Shown: positions 48,383 to 59,716, counted from the stretch's first letter. The stretch: 64,000 bases of DNA from Triplophysa rosa (GCF_024868665.1 NC_079907.1:21299796-21363795), one strand, 5' to 3'. The notes: generated by a model not told the origin, from the letters alone. Made by a program: numbers and translations.

Positions 48383-50854
48383 AGAAACTCAATATTTCTC
48401 CATACCTTCGTATTGTGTCCCTTTCCCGTAGTGACTTTCAAGCATGCAAACCGCTGTTTGATACATGCCCTGCCTGCTGTGCAGGCGGCCAGGGGCGTGT
48501 CTAAAAGGGTGGCACAGGCCACCCACAAAATATGCTTTGATCCCCTTGTGTTGATACTGAGACAAAAACAGCATGCCAGAGTAGAAAAGAGATACAAGTC
48601 AGAACTGATCAGTCAGGTGTTGACGGAAGAGATGTGTTTTCAGACGGTTCTTAAAGATGGCTACAGAATCTGCTGATCTTGTAGCAGCGGAAATTGAAAT
48701 TTATATTTCAATGCCTAAAAAAAATTTGAAAATAGGATGCAAATAAAAACTTAAACTACAGCAGAGCCTAGACACACACACAGACATCAAGAATCAGTAT
48801 ACAAGTCTCAACAATGGTGAGAATCAACAAAAAAAATTGTGCTAAAATGCATGCTGGGTAAAATCATAGTACAAAACCCATTCATGATTCCCAGCATGCA
48901 TTGCAGTTTATCTGAATTAGTCAGTTGATTGTCACCATTATTGATTAATTCACACACTGATTTTTGATGTCTGTGTGTGTCTAAACTCTGTAGTTTAAAT
49001 TTTGTTTTCATCTTTTTTTCGCAAATCTTCCTAGACATTAAAATGCAATTAAACTCCCTGATCTTATCATGTTCTTCCAGCATCAGCAGCCTAGCACACA
49101 ATCTTGATAAGATCAGTCAGTCATGCTACAGGATGATGACAATTTCAATGACCACCAACCAACACCACTTAATTAGATTGTCATTTGCATTGCCAAAACA
49201 AATGTACCTTGAAAGCGCACAGTCACAGCACGCAAAAAATCACATATATTAAAACCAAGGGTGAAGAGCCCAACTCAAGGAAACACTGATCACTATGATG
49301 GTGACTTTTGTTAGAAGGTTTGTAAGTCCAGGTGACTTGAAATAAGTTGTTGGGTACACTATTTTAAATTGTGTCAACTAAACTTTTTGAGTTGAAAATA
49401 CTTAAAAATTTAAGTTGACTGAACAGATTTAGATACTCCAAGTTGTGTCGACTTAAAAAAATCTGTTGAACAACTAAATGGGTAAAATAACTTTTTAGAG
49501 TGTTAGCAATTTTCATGACATATTTTCATAACTACTGTACAAAGCCCAGTGCGTGAAATAAAGAAAACTTTAGAGAGAAAAACTCTTAATAAAGATAGAA
49601 AACAATTTTGGAATGTATGCATGCAGCAAGAAAGAAGAGATAAACACTTAGAAATAAATAGGAACATTTCTAAATGAAACGGTAATAATGTTCAGTAGAC
49701 TTTTAAAGTTTTTGCTTTGTCTTTTTCTGGAGACCCCCTAGAATCTTCTGGGGGCCTGCTGGGGGTCCCCGGACCCCATTGTAAACCCCTGAACTAGTAA
49801 ACTTCAGTACACCAACAAGTTTGCTTGCAGTATAGTTGTAATACAAATGAAAAACTGTTACACTTAGTTACATGAATTTACCTTAAGTATTCTTAAAGGG
49901 ATAGTCCACCCAAAAAAGAAAATTCTGTCATGAATTACTCAATCTCAAGTAGTTCCAAACATGCATCTCTCTGTTCTGTTGAACACAAAGAAAGCCATTT
50001 AGAAGAATTTTATTGTTTTCCTAAATTCTTCAAAAGATCTTCTTTTGTGTTTAACAGAACAAAGAAAAATAAACAAAAAAGTTTCTAATATGGTTGTCAA
50101 TGGTGTCCCAGAAATCTCAGTTGCTCAGTTGTTTTGAGACAGAATTTCATTTTTGGGTGGACTATACCTTTAATAACATGAACTTGAAGTATACTACTTT
50201 TTGGTAAGGGGATGCACAATTGCAGAGAAATGTACTGGTTTAGGAATTTTAGTCTGAGTTCAGATACATTATGTCCTTGGCAAATGAAATCAAACCAAAG
50301 TTATAAAAAAATGGCTAAATCAAATTCATTACAAGTGACGACTTACAGCTGTTATGTGGTGCTTTGCTATAGCTGTGTGAATTGTGTCTTAATTGCAGAG
50401 GCATTATAAAGAATATAATAACTAACTAAGCCTACAACAAATGGACCTGTGTGTTTTAGCTCCTGCTGCTTGGCTCTTGCTCCGCCGCCTGCTTGCATGT
50501 GTTGGTACATACACATTTTATTGGTGTACATTTACACTGAACCCAAGCAATATCAGAGTCCCTTGTAATACTAGGGTCTGAGGAGGGTTAGTTCATGGCC
50601 TATTTTAGATCTGTTTTTATGTAGCATTGCATCGTTAGATAGAATTTTGACCCAGCACACACCTGTCTCAGAGTAGCCTTAACTCGGCTGTATAAAGCAA
50701 ATGAACTGCATATCATGCGAAATTTAAGATATTACATTAATAGAGCCTAGCCAAGGTAATACATTTGATTCCCATTGGTTTGATTCAGAGGAATTACACA
50801 TAATGCTCAAATGTATACTTTGAATAAATCACTGATAGATGCATTTCATCTCAC

Positions 50855-51023
50855 CTTCAGTAAGAGCTCTGTGCAGACAGCTAAGTTTCCATGGTACAAT
50901 ACTGTCACTTCGATCAAAGTCTGCTCGGGGTGCAGTGTAGTTATACTGCAGATATGCTGCAGGATTAAATCCCTGGTAACATCCCTCCATTGCAGCCACT
51001 GTCTTTAACGATTCTTTCGCCAT
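50855..51023 (-). CDS. pnmt: pnmt exon 1
   Basis: Start of phenylethanolamine N-methyltransferase, the cytosolic enzyme that methylates noradrenaline to adrenaline with S-adenosylmethionine. ATG at 51023-51021; 56 codons plus one base; donor GAAG|GTGAGA. YQGFNPAAYLQYNY (residues 16-29) and PWKLSCL match PNMT, including the three Tyr corresponding to human Tyr27, Tyr35 and Tyr40 that line the cofactor/substrate pocket. The start lies about 56 bp below a TATA box. With exons 2-3 of the adjacent unit the protein is 271 aa (human 282). Only one exon 1 exists for two sets of exons 2-3. Confidence 0.93.
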
Positions 51024-51078
51024 TCTAGTCCCTCTGATCCTCTATTCCTGTCCTCTATCCTCTATTCACGTAAGACAG

Positions 51079-51086
51079 TATTTATA
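51079..51086 (-). promoter_or_regulatory. pnmt: pnmt TATA box
   Basis: Minus strand TATAAATA, 56 bp above the start codon, predicting a transcription start near 51050 and a 5'UTR of about 25-30 nt. Position and sequence fit; not experimentally shown. Confidence 0.6.
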
Positions 51087-53007
51087 CAGAGAGTGTAAGG
51101 GAGCTTAAAGGCTTCTTCTTTTGTGCACGCCCATCCTAACTGAATGCCTGTTTCTGCTGGCTTGGGGCAGCCATCATCTTACTGTCCATTTCCTATCTCT
51201 AAAGATAATAATATTGTTATTTTGCTCACCTGGGAGCACTCAGAGCTCCTGTCCTTCTAACCTCAGGCACCTATTGTATCTCAGACAGACTGCTGCTTCA
51301 TGTTCTCCCTACATGTTATCAAACCAATCTGAACAAAGGGCTCATTTCAAAGAAAACCACTTTCTTTATTGGTCATTAACTGAAACTAGATAAGTTACCA
51401 GTGATCCAAAATCAAATAAAATCCAACAAAATGATTCTTCAAATACTAATCAGATACAATTAAAAGTAAAAAGTTTAACTACTGGTAAAACTTTTCAGCA
51501 AACCCCAAATCCAGTCAACATTTTGATCTCCCAAACAGCATTCACACTACACGATGCAAGCGACCTAGTTTCTAATATATCATTTAATATGGAGTTGACC
51601 CATCGAGATGTTTACTTCTGCCTTGTAAATATATTTTTTGCTATTTTTAAGTTTTCACAGATAAATAAATTTGTTTTCACTCGCTCCTTAAAGTGGACTA
51701 TGTTAGTGAACTAATCTAGGGAATAGTAAATGAGGGTATAGGGGGCGATTTCGGACACAGCCTTTTTTTCGGCATAGCTGGGAACGCCCACAAAAGCGTC
51801 ATATCCGTTGGGGAAAACACTCCATTGGAATCAACACGTGTAGACCTTGATAAGTGCTTAATCGTAGCTCTTTGTAATGATAACGATTGATTTTTGCTTG
51901 GTGCAGTGTCGAAAAGTTGCTATGTGGTGTTCTGAATCTCTTAATAAATTAAAAACCCCTGATCTGAAGTATTATATAGCCTACGGTGAAAACACCGGAC
52001 TGGTGGAGTCCCATGACCCTGCACCGCATCCTAGTGGTCTTACATGTATCTTTATTGCAAGACTGAACTGTTTTTTATTTAAATAACCCGTATACCTACG
52101 TTTGTCCTTCCCATCATAAGGACACAGCTTTGTGGCTTAATGTACAGAAACAACGGCATGTATAACCAAATCATTAAGTACATTTTTACCACTGATATCA
52201 AACATCAACATAATTACAGAAAAGTCTGTGTTCTTAGTTTATCGCTGCCTTGAGCCACATTAAACTGTTTCCTTCAAAGTGGGGGAACGTCGTTTGCAAT
52301 AGTCGAAACTGTGCATAAGATTTGTTCATTTAACATGTTAAGATATAATAATCGTTTATATCATAGCTTTAATGAACATGGGATAAAAATATAGACTGTT
52401 GGATGACCCTGGGACTTAGGCGGGTAACAAAAAATGTTGAGAAACGACACCTCTGGCCATTCCTTTGGGTCGTTTGCATCTTGCTCTGTTGAACGGAAAG
52501 CGCTTTAGACCATGCGCCTACATCGTTAAACAGGGCCCAAAGTTTCTATAAATATATCTCCTCTCAGGTTCACATGGGGGGTGGTAAAATAATCATTTGA
52601 CATGGATAAAAATAATGAATGTTTCCTGAATTTATTAGTATGCACTGTTTCAGAGAGGATCACATGTTTGCTTGTTTAAATGTCAAAAACGTTACAATTT
52701 TAAGTCCTTTTTCATACGACTGTTCTAGATGTTTGTGAGACTTATTTATCTCTTACCCGCAAATTCGTCAGTTCAAGCTTCAGTGTCCTACTTCTTAAGT
52801 TTTCCTTCACATATAAATCTCTATAAAATATAGATAATATAAAGTAAATTGAATGCTTGTCAATGAAGGCCATTGATGTAAAACTGTTACTACCGGGAGA
52901 GGCAAGCCCCCTCGTGTTTTGTGGTCAATAAACAGCATCAAAATGTATTTTGGTTTAAAAATGAAATAAAAGTAACAAATGTAACAAAATAAAATGGTGC
53001 TTTTGAG
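51087..53007. other. Upstream of pnmt, no gene
   Basis: Short open frames only. GGGGGCGATTTCGGACACAG near 51741 is a known type of cyprinid short-element end. Confidence 0.3.
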
Positions 53008-53489
53008 CAGTGTTGGGTATGTTACTCTGAAAAAGTAATTAATTACTAGTTACTAATTACATATTCAATAGTGTAATTAGATTACTGTACAAATTACTCT
53101 CTCCAAAAAGTATTTAGTTACTTATTACTTTCTATATCCTACATCAACCTTGATGAGTTAAGTGATTAAAGGATAGACATGAAACGGCTTATTTAATTCA
53201 TTCAAATAAATAATATTAAACTACATAAAGTACTCTAATTAACTGACAAAAGTATTACAAATGTGAGAATTATACATTAAAGCACAGATTTTAGAGTTAG
53301 ACTTTGAATTTTGATGTCAATTCCACTATTGCACACACATATTACACACAGTATTTAGTTTAATTACATCAGAAGTAACTGTAATTAAATTACAGAAAAA
53401 TAAGAGTAATCCCTTACTTTACTTTTTCAAGGGAAAAGTAATTAAATTACAGTAACTAATTACTTAGTAATTAGTTACACCCAACACTG
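53008..53489. mobile_element. hAT-type MITE, 482 bp, with 8-bp TSD
   Basis: Left end CAGTGTTGGGTATGTTACTC, right end GTTACACCCAACACTG; CTTTTGAG duplicated exactly at 53000-53007 and 53490-53497. Interior AT-rich, noncoding, rich in TAATTACTAGTTAC. Confidence 0.9.
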
Positions 53490-53606
53490 CTTTTGAGTGA
53501 CGCAGCAGTGGTCGTGACAACGGATTATTATATGGAGTAAAAGATTATTATTGTATTATATTATTATATGTACATAAAGATAAAAAATCCGGCTTGTTCT
53601 GTAGAT

Positions 53607-53891
53607 TGTCACAGTTGGTTATATTTAGTTTTGGTTAAGTTCTGTGTTCCCGTTTTGCCTGTTCCTTCATTAGTTTCCTTGGTTGTTAATTAGTCCCGCA
53701 CATGTTTCTGTTTCCCTTCATTATGTTTCCCTATGCATTTAAGCACTGTGTTTTCTTGAGTTCCTTTGTCCGGTGTTGTTTTCATTACGTGTGGTTTGTG
53801 TTCCTGTGTTCTCTCCAGTGGATTTATTAAAACAACTACTATTTGCAACTCTACTCCTGCATCGTGCGCTTTATATATAGCCACTGTTACA
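53607..53891 (+). mobile_element. Solo-LTR-like insertion, 285 bp
   Basis: TGTCACAGT at the left and ACTGTTACA at the right give TG...CA ends with short inverted repeats. Plus-strand GCATTTAAGCAC and TTTATTAAAAC provide TATA-like and polyadenylation-like boxes. It abuts, and appears to cut, the eIF4G-like exon at 53896-54066. No matching target duplication seen. Confidence 0.55.
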
Positions 53892-53892
53892 G

Positions 53893-54066
53893 AATACTCG
53901 CGTACGTGACAGCAAAACTGGGCTCAGAGATGGCCTTCTGGTAGACCAGCTCTACGATGCCCCTGAGCCGCTCCTCCGTGTCGATCTGGACGACTTTCAG
54001 CATCAGCTGGTCGAATTTCTCAGGGGTCATTTTATTCAGGATGCCCCTGAAGCTTCGGAGAAGTTC
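53893..54066 (-). pseudogene. eIF4G-like MIF4G-domain exon, truncated
   Basis: After the acceptor TATGTAG the minus strand reads ELLRSFRGILNKMTPEKF, then DTEERLRGIVELVYQKAISE and PSFAVTYAS, a clear match to the start of the MIF4G domain of eIF4G1/eIF4G3 (ILNKLTP..., IDTEERL, KAISEPNF). The MIF4G domain binds eIF4A and eIF3 in cap-dependent translation. Reading then runs into a stop at the LTR-like insertion. The normal following exons (NMCRCLM and onward) were not found. Could be a degraded paralogue or a fragment of a diverged eIF4G-like family. Confidence 0.7.
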
Positions 54067-54764
54067 CTACATAAAACATACATCGGTTACTATTGCCACT
54101 TTATAGTAAAAAAGATTTCTTACATTTTACTATTATGTTCTATACAGTCTTACATGTCGTCATTAAACTTAAAAATACACTATAGAGTGAACATACATGT
54201 CAATCACACAGAGCACAACACATTAATAATGATCATTATATCACACAGTATATAGATTTGAACATTAAAGAATACAAATGAATTGGGCTTGATGAAATGC
54301 ATATTTAAGCGAGTAAGAAAAGAAAAGGGGAATGTGATCGGACTCGTGCGAAAACAAGAATTGGCAAGGCATTTCAAAGGTGGCGTGAACTCCGTGATCT
54401 GAAAGGATTGAAAACGGATGCAGACATGGCATTACTTCTTCTGAACAGAACAGGTAAGACATTTCAATATTTCAAAAGATAACACAAAAACCATAGCGCA
54501 CTTGTTGTGTTAATACAGACGGGTACAGTTTCATTGGTTGTTCTTTCTCTCTTTGTTATGTTCATTATGATAAATGTAAATTAAGCCCTATTTGCATGGG
54601 ATTAGTATTATCTGGGGACCTCGTGTGATTTAGAAATTACCTCCACACATCTGTATTTCATGTGGCGCACTCACACGGGATAGGTGAAGCCTGTGATTTT
54701 ACTCAAAATTACAGACATATTTTCCTGGAAATTATGACAAGGCTTTGGGTATAGTTTATGTATA
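54067..54764. other. Gene-free stretch
   Basis: No supported feature. Confidence 0.3.
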
Positions 54765-56475
54765 CAGTGAGGGAAATAAATATTTGATCCCCTGCTGATT
54801 TTGTAAGTTTGCCTACTTACAAAGAAATTAAGGGTCTAAGATTTTATGGTAGGTTTATTTTTACTGATAGAGACAGAATATAAAAAAAATCAGAAGGGAA
54901 AATGTTATATAAAGGTTATAAATTGATTTGCATTTCAGTCAGTGAAATAAGTTTTAAAAACTCTTTTATACCAGCTGCCATCGGTTTTTTAAATTACAAA
55001 TAATCTTATGGACATTATTAATGGAAGTCATTGTTCTTGTTTTTATTTGTTTTTGTTTGTGTGTTATGGTGCTTGTCATTGTTTCATATGGTTTACTGCT
55101 GTCTGTGAAATAAATTGCCCTTCGGGGATAATAAAGTTTGACTAAGACTAAGTATTTGATCCCCAAGCAAAACATAACTTTGTACTTGGTGGAGAAACCC
55201 TTGTTGGCAAGCACAGAGGTCAGACATTTCTGATAGTTGGTCAACAGGTTTGCACATGTGTCCGGATACATTAGTCCACTCCTCTGTCAATCTTTAAGGG
55301 TTGTTGGCTGTCGCCTCCTTCACAGATGTTCTATAGGACTAGGGTCTAGAGACTGGCTTGGACATTTAATGTGCTTCTCCTTAAGCCACTCTTTGGTTGT
55401 CTTGGCAATATGTTTTGGGTCTTTGTCATGTTAAAGGCTCATACAAGACCCATCTTCAGTGATCTAGTTAAGGGGAGGAGGTTCTCGTTTAAGATTTTAC
55501 GGTACAAAGGCCCGTCCCTCAGCCCCTCAATGCGGTGAAGTCATCCTGTACTCGTAGCAGAGAAAAAGCCCTAAAGCAGAATGTTTCCATCACTGTGCTT
55601 CTCTGTAGGGATGGTGCTCTTGGGGTCATAGTCAGCATTTCTCTCCCTTCAAAAACAGGAGTCAATTTTGGTCTCACAGCACTTTCTCCAACCTTTTATG
55701 AATCATTTGTTGTTCATTGTGAAACTTCAGACGAGCCAGGTGGGCCTTCTTGTGCAGGAGGACCTTGTGGGTGCTTCAGGATTTCAGTCTATTGTGGTAT
55801 AGCGTGTTACCAATGGTTTTCTTGCTAACTGTGGTCCCAACTGTCTTGAAATCATTAACAAGCTTCTTCCGTGTAGTTCTGGGCTGATCTTTAACCTTTC
55901 TCATGATCATCTTTACTCCATTGGGGAAATCTTGCAGGGAGCTCCAGATCAATACCAAATTTGATCGTTATTTTGTATTTCTTCTATTTCCAAATAATCG
56001 CACCAACAGTTGTCTCCTTCTCACCAAGCTTCTGTCTGTAGCCTATTCAAGGTTTGTGCAGGTCTCCAATCTTGTCGCTGACATCCTTTAAAACCTATTT
56101 GGTCTGGACCATGGTGATGGAGAAGTTGAAATGGAAGATACAGATTCTGTTGGCAGGCATCTTTTATATACATAACGAGCTGATTTAGGAGTACTTTCTT
56201 AAAGTGACAGAACTAATCTGTGGTCCATACAGGCACATTACCAATCTGTGGAGCCAGAATTCTTGCTAGTTGGTAGGGGATCAAATACTTATTTCACTGA
56301 CTGAAATGCAAATCAATTTATAACCTTTATATATTTTTTTCCCAGATTTTTTGGTTGATATTCAGTTTCTATCAGTTTAAATAAACCTACCATAAAAATG
56401 ATAGACTCTTCCTTTCTTTGTAAGCAGGCAAACTTACAAAATCAGCAGGGGATCAAATAATTATTTCCCTCACTG
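54765..56475 (-). mobile_element. Tc1-type transposon, 1.71 kb, TA flanks, inactive
   Basis: CAGTGAGGGAAATAA at the left and TTATTTCCCTCACTG at the right, each next to TA (54763-54764, 56476-56477). Ends contain repeated TTTGATCCCCTGCTGATTTT. The transposase on the minus strand is broken; a 60-aa piece at 55776-55958 ([20 protein letters not shown]...) lies in the DNA-binding half. 54960-55150 looks like a retroposon 3' tail (CCCTTCGGGGATAATAAAG) inserted within it. Confidence 0.8.
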
Positions 56476-56508
56476 TATATAGTTGTGTTGTGTATAATGA
56501 TATATGAC

Positions 56509-57384
56509 TAGGGATGGGTATCGTTAAGATTTTATCGATATCGATACTGCTCATCAATACCGGTACTTATCAATACTGTTATCGATACTACGCTCTATAA
56601 TTTGATGCAAAAACACATGATGTGACAAGATGTTAAACATTTTAAGTTTCTTTATTACAGCTGAGCTTTAGAACGGCAGTTTACAAATACTTCTGAGCAA
56701 ACAGCAAATGCCACATAACAAAAAGCATGTGCATAGGAGCACATCGTAATGTAATTCAACATATTTACTTTACATCACTATGGTTATTTGGCTGGTAGAC
56801 CGTATTTATTTTTTCCTTTCTGGTTTTAGGTCTACATAAATTTAAGTACTATTAGTACAATAAAGTAATATTTTTTTAATTATATGTACTATTTTTTATA
56901 ATTTTACTAGCACATTTACTTCAATTTACTAAAGTAAGTAAATATACTCCGTGGCCGAATTATTAAAAACAATGTTATAACTTGTTCTCAAATAAAGGAC
57001 TTTTATTTTGACGGGTTTCCGCAAAGGGGTGTTTGACGGAAGCTTCCTCGTTGTGAAACGCGGACGCTGAAAGCTCCACAAGCGCAACCATGCCACTCTT
57101 TCACTCATAAACACGCAAAACAAGCAGATTACACATACATCGCGGAAATCATATGACCCTAGATATCACACATACGTCGAGCAAACTTCAGCCATTCGGA
57201 CATCATTCAGGGATGGAAAATGACAGGCAGCAGCCTCTAATTCGCCATTTAACACGAATACACAGAGATAAAACAACGCAAGTATCAATAACAGTATCGT
57301 TTGTCATGAAGCTTATCGATACCAGAGTATCGACCCAATTATGTACCGGTCCAAAAAAGTACCGGTTCTCGGTACCCATCCCTA
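56509..57384. mobile_element. Non-autonomous hAT element, 876 bp, with 8-bp TSD
   Basis: Left end TAGGGATGGGTATCG, right end GGTACCCATCCCTA; TATATGAC duplicated at 56501-56508 and 57385-57392. Interior has TTATCGATATCGATACTGC near the left end and ATCGATACC near the right, typical of this cyprinid group. No transposase. Confidence 0.9.
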
Positions 57385-57392
57385 TATATGAC

Positions 57393-58019
57393 CGTACCTG
57401 TCAGCATTTGAGACCCGCGATCACGGAGCTTCTGTCCGGTTCGCGTTACGGGAGACTCCCAGCCAAAACGGCAGTGTATGGATATGACCCAGCATCCGAA
57501 ATAATATCAAAACACAAACACAGCCTCCATTGGCGGTATTTGGGTCTGTTTATGTCATTATTTGTTTCGTGTTGTATCATCTGCCATGTTACCAGTTATG
57601 TTTATTATGCGCTAATATTGTACAGTGAAGATTCTCACCGGTGCACTGTCACAGGCCACACGTGACATACGACTCAAAACATCAGACTCATCCGCGCAGT
57701 TGAGCAGTGCCGAATCACAACTCACGTAAAGAAAATACTTCCGCACATCACTTGCAGTATTCTTACAGACTGCAACTTTAACAAGAGCTTCTAAATACAA
57801 ATCGCTATTAACTATAATCCTAGTCAAAGTTTAAAGTATCCATTAAAATATATTCAATACAGGATTCAAATAACATATTGAAGACAGAGCCAGTTTTAAC
57901 TAAGGATAAAAATGAGTAAAATAAGAAAAAGGGACAAACTAGTGATCCCTGTTTGTTGGTATATTTGGAAGGGTTCTTGTGGTGTTGCCTGTACCCATTT
58001 GCAGCCTCTTCTCATTCAC
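57393..58019. other. Gene-free stretch, one weak exon candidate
   Basis: Minus strand 57410-57470 is open (RTGQKLRDRGSQMLTG) and ends at a possible donor ACAG|GTACGG, but has no family match and its phase does not fit the eIF4G-like exon downstream. Confidence 0.25.
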
Positions 58020-58097
58020 CTGTAAAAGACACATTAACTCCAGCATTGCCTTCTCTGTCAGCAGTTCCTTCTCGAATAGCTCACCGATGAACGTCAT
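58020..58097 (-). pseudogene. eIF4G-like FIGELF segment
   Basis: MTFIGELFEKELLTEKAMLE, then LMCLLQ, then a donor CAG|GTGAAT. FIGELF followed by a LLTE motif is the signature of a later helix pair of the MIF4G domain (FIGELFKLKMLTE in eIF4G1/3). No good acceptor is seen just upstream, so the left border of the exon is open. In gene direction it comes before the exon at 53.9-54.1 kb, although in eIF4G it should come after it. Confidence 0.5.
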
Positions 58098-58621
58098 GTT
58101 ACATGAACAGCAAAAGGTAATCCAAAACAACTCCGGAAACATGGTACACAAAACGAAATAACTCGAGACTTGAGAACACTGACTGGCTAACATAACGTTA
58201 CAGACCAAGCACAGTACAGAGAACAAATGGCAACTTAAATAAAATGGGGATAAACGAGGCACATGTGACAACAATTACACTACTGGCAAACAACAGGTGA
58301 AAACAATGACATCTAGTGGCAAAAACATGAAACAATAGTCCCGAATCCTGCCAGTATGTTCTCAGGATGCAATAACTAAATGCTAAAATCAATAATGTGG
58401 AATAAAGTTGTCTCTGTGGTTGCAGCTCTAATGCATTAAAAGTAAATATACAATGAAAATCGAATAAATGCACCTCAGAATCTCCAGCTGTCTTTCTAAC
58501 AGGCAATAACCTTGCGTTTGGGTGACTGACTCACATCGTCGTTCTCTGGTGGAAAGAGACTGAATCATGTAACGCTGGGCAAATTTGACAAAACCTTCAG
58601 ATATGTTGGAGCAGGACTGAC

Positions 58622-58891
58622 CTTGTCCAGAATGATGGAGGGCTTCTCTGCAGAATCTGCCTCTTCACAATGGGCAGGAGACTCTGATGGACTCTCGGAT
58701 GACCCGTCTTGTTCTTCATTGATGGATTCCTCCGTCACGGCTGAGGGTTGTTGTTCCTCCTCTGCAGGTTGGGTCAGGAACACTGGCAGGTCCTCTGGTT
58801 CAGGTGTGGTGGGCACATAAGAGGGCTCTTTATCCACTAGTGTAGCCACACTCACATCTCCTCCTGGTCCACACATGTTCACAATTGGGAA
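58622..58891 (-). CDS. Acidic low-complexity exon, 90 codons
   Basis: Acceptor TTTTTACAG, then FPIVNMCGPGGDVSVATLVD... TTPEPEDLPVF... EEEQQPSAVTEESINEEQDG... KPSIILDK, donor AAG|GTCAGT; exactly 90 codons, phase 0 at both ends. Rich in Glu, Ser and Pro, as the N-terminal half of eIF4G proteins is, but no specific motif proves it. Joins exon 59003-59586 in phase. Confidence 0.6.
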
Positions 58892-59002
58892 CTGTAAAAA
58901 TAAAATGTACAATTATTTCAGCATTTACTATTTTTTTTCTTTTTAGGTGTATACATAATTACACTTAATATGTTGCAATTAGCATGTAATATAATAATGT
59001 AC

Positions 59003-59586
59003 CTTCATTCTGTCCTGCTGACCAAAAGCCGATGACTCCATGGCAACAATGGCAGGATCAGACAGGAGAGTTTGACCCACGGCAATGATGGCAGGGTCCG
59101 ATAGTCCGGTTTGACCCATTTTAACGTTGGCAAGGTCAGATGGTCCGGTTTGACCCATTTCGACGATGGCAGGGTCAGATGGTACGATTTGACCCATTTC
59201 AACGATGGCAGGGTCAGATAGTATGGTTGGACCCATTTCAATGATGGCAAGGTCCGATGGTACGGTTTGACCCATAGCAACGATGGCAGGGTCTGATGGT
59301 ACGATTTGACCCATTTCAACGATGGCAGGGTCAGATAGTATGGTTGGACCCATTTCAATGATGGCAAGGTCCGATGGTACGGTTTGACCCATAGCAACGA
59401 TGGCAGGGTCTGATGGTACGGTTTGACCCATGCAACGATGGCAGGGTCAGATGACACAGGTGGCCCCATGGTCACGATGGCAGGGTCAGATGACACAGGT
59501 GACCCCATGGCTACGATGGCAGGGTCAGATGGTAGGGTTTGACCCTGGGCAATGATGGCAGGGTCAAAAGGGACTGCTAATCCCAT
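59003..59586 (-). CDS. Minisatellite exon, 39-bp/13-aa repeats, with one-base slip
   Basis: Minus strand encodes about 14 units of a MGQTVPSDPAIVA-like 13-mer, ending VAMESSAFGQQDRMK at donor AAG|GTACAT. From 59586 the frame is good for four units, then a 38-bp unit at about 59430 shifts it; the rest reads cleanly in the next frame (59431 to 59003). A 117-bp block of three units is repeated exactly in tandem (about 59183-59299 and 59300-59416). Start and upstream exons not determined. Protein family unknown. Confidence 0.55.
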
Positions 59587-59716
59587 TTAGGAGGTAGGAG
59601 AAATGCCTGAGAGCATACGTAGATTAAATTTAACAATGAATTACTGGATTAATATTAAAGGGCATGCAGAGACACATCCGGTCAAGGAAACCTGTTGAAC
59701 TCTGGGCCATTTTTTG

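Larger units (their letters stand above)
44259..50470 (+). repeat. 6.2-kb tandem duplication, unit 2 (right)
   Basis: Head-to-tail partner of 38046-44258. The junction reads CTGCTGCT|ATACATG. The right edge reads CTGCTGCT|TGGCTC, so the two junctions share no extra homology. This is the copy adjacent to pnmt exon 1. Confidence 0.95.

Noticed and set aside
54265..54462. 65-aa minus-strand frame (MSYLFCSEEVMPCLH...)
   Set aside because: No splice or motif support and no relation to the eIF4G-like exon next to it.
55535..55828. 97-aa plus-strand frame with Gly/Cys-rich tail
   Set aside because: Antisense to the broken Tc1 transposase.
57410..57470. Exon candidate ending SQMLTG at a GT donor
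   Set aside because: No homology recognised and its phase is incompatible with the eIF4G-like exon at 54066.
57153..57665. 170-aa plus-strand frame
   Set aside because: Runs from inside the hAT element at 56509 through its end and TSD into unrelated flanking DNA, so it is a chance frame.
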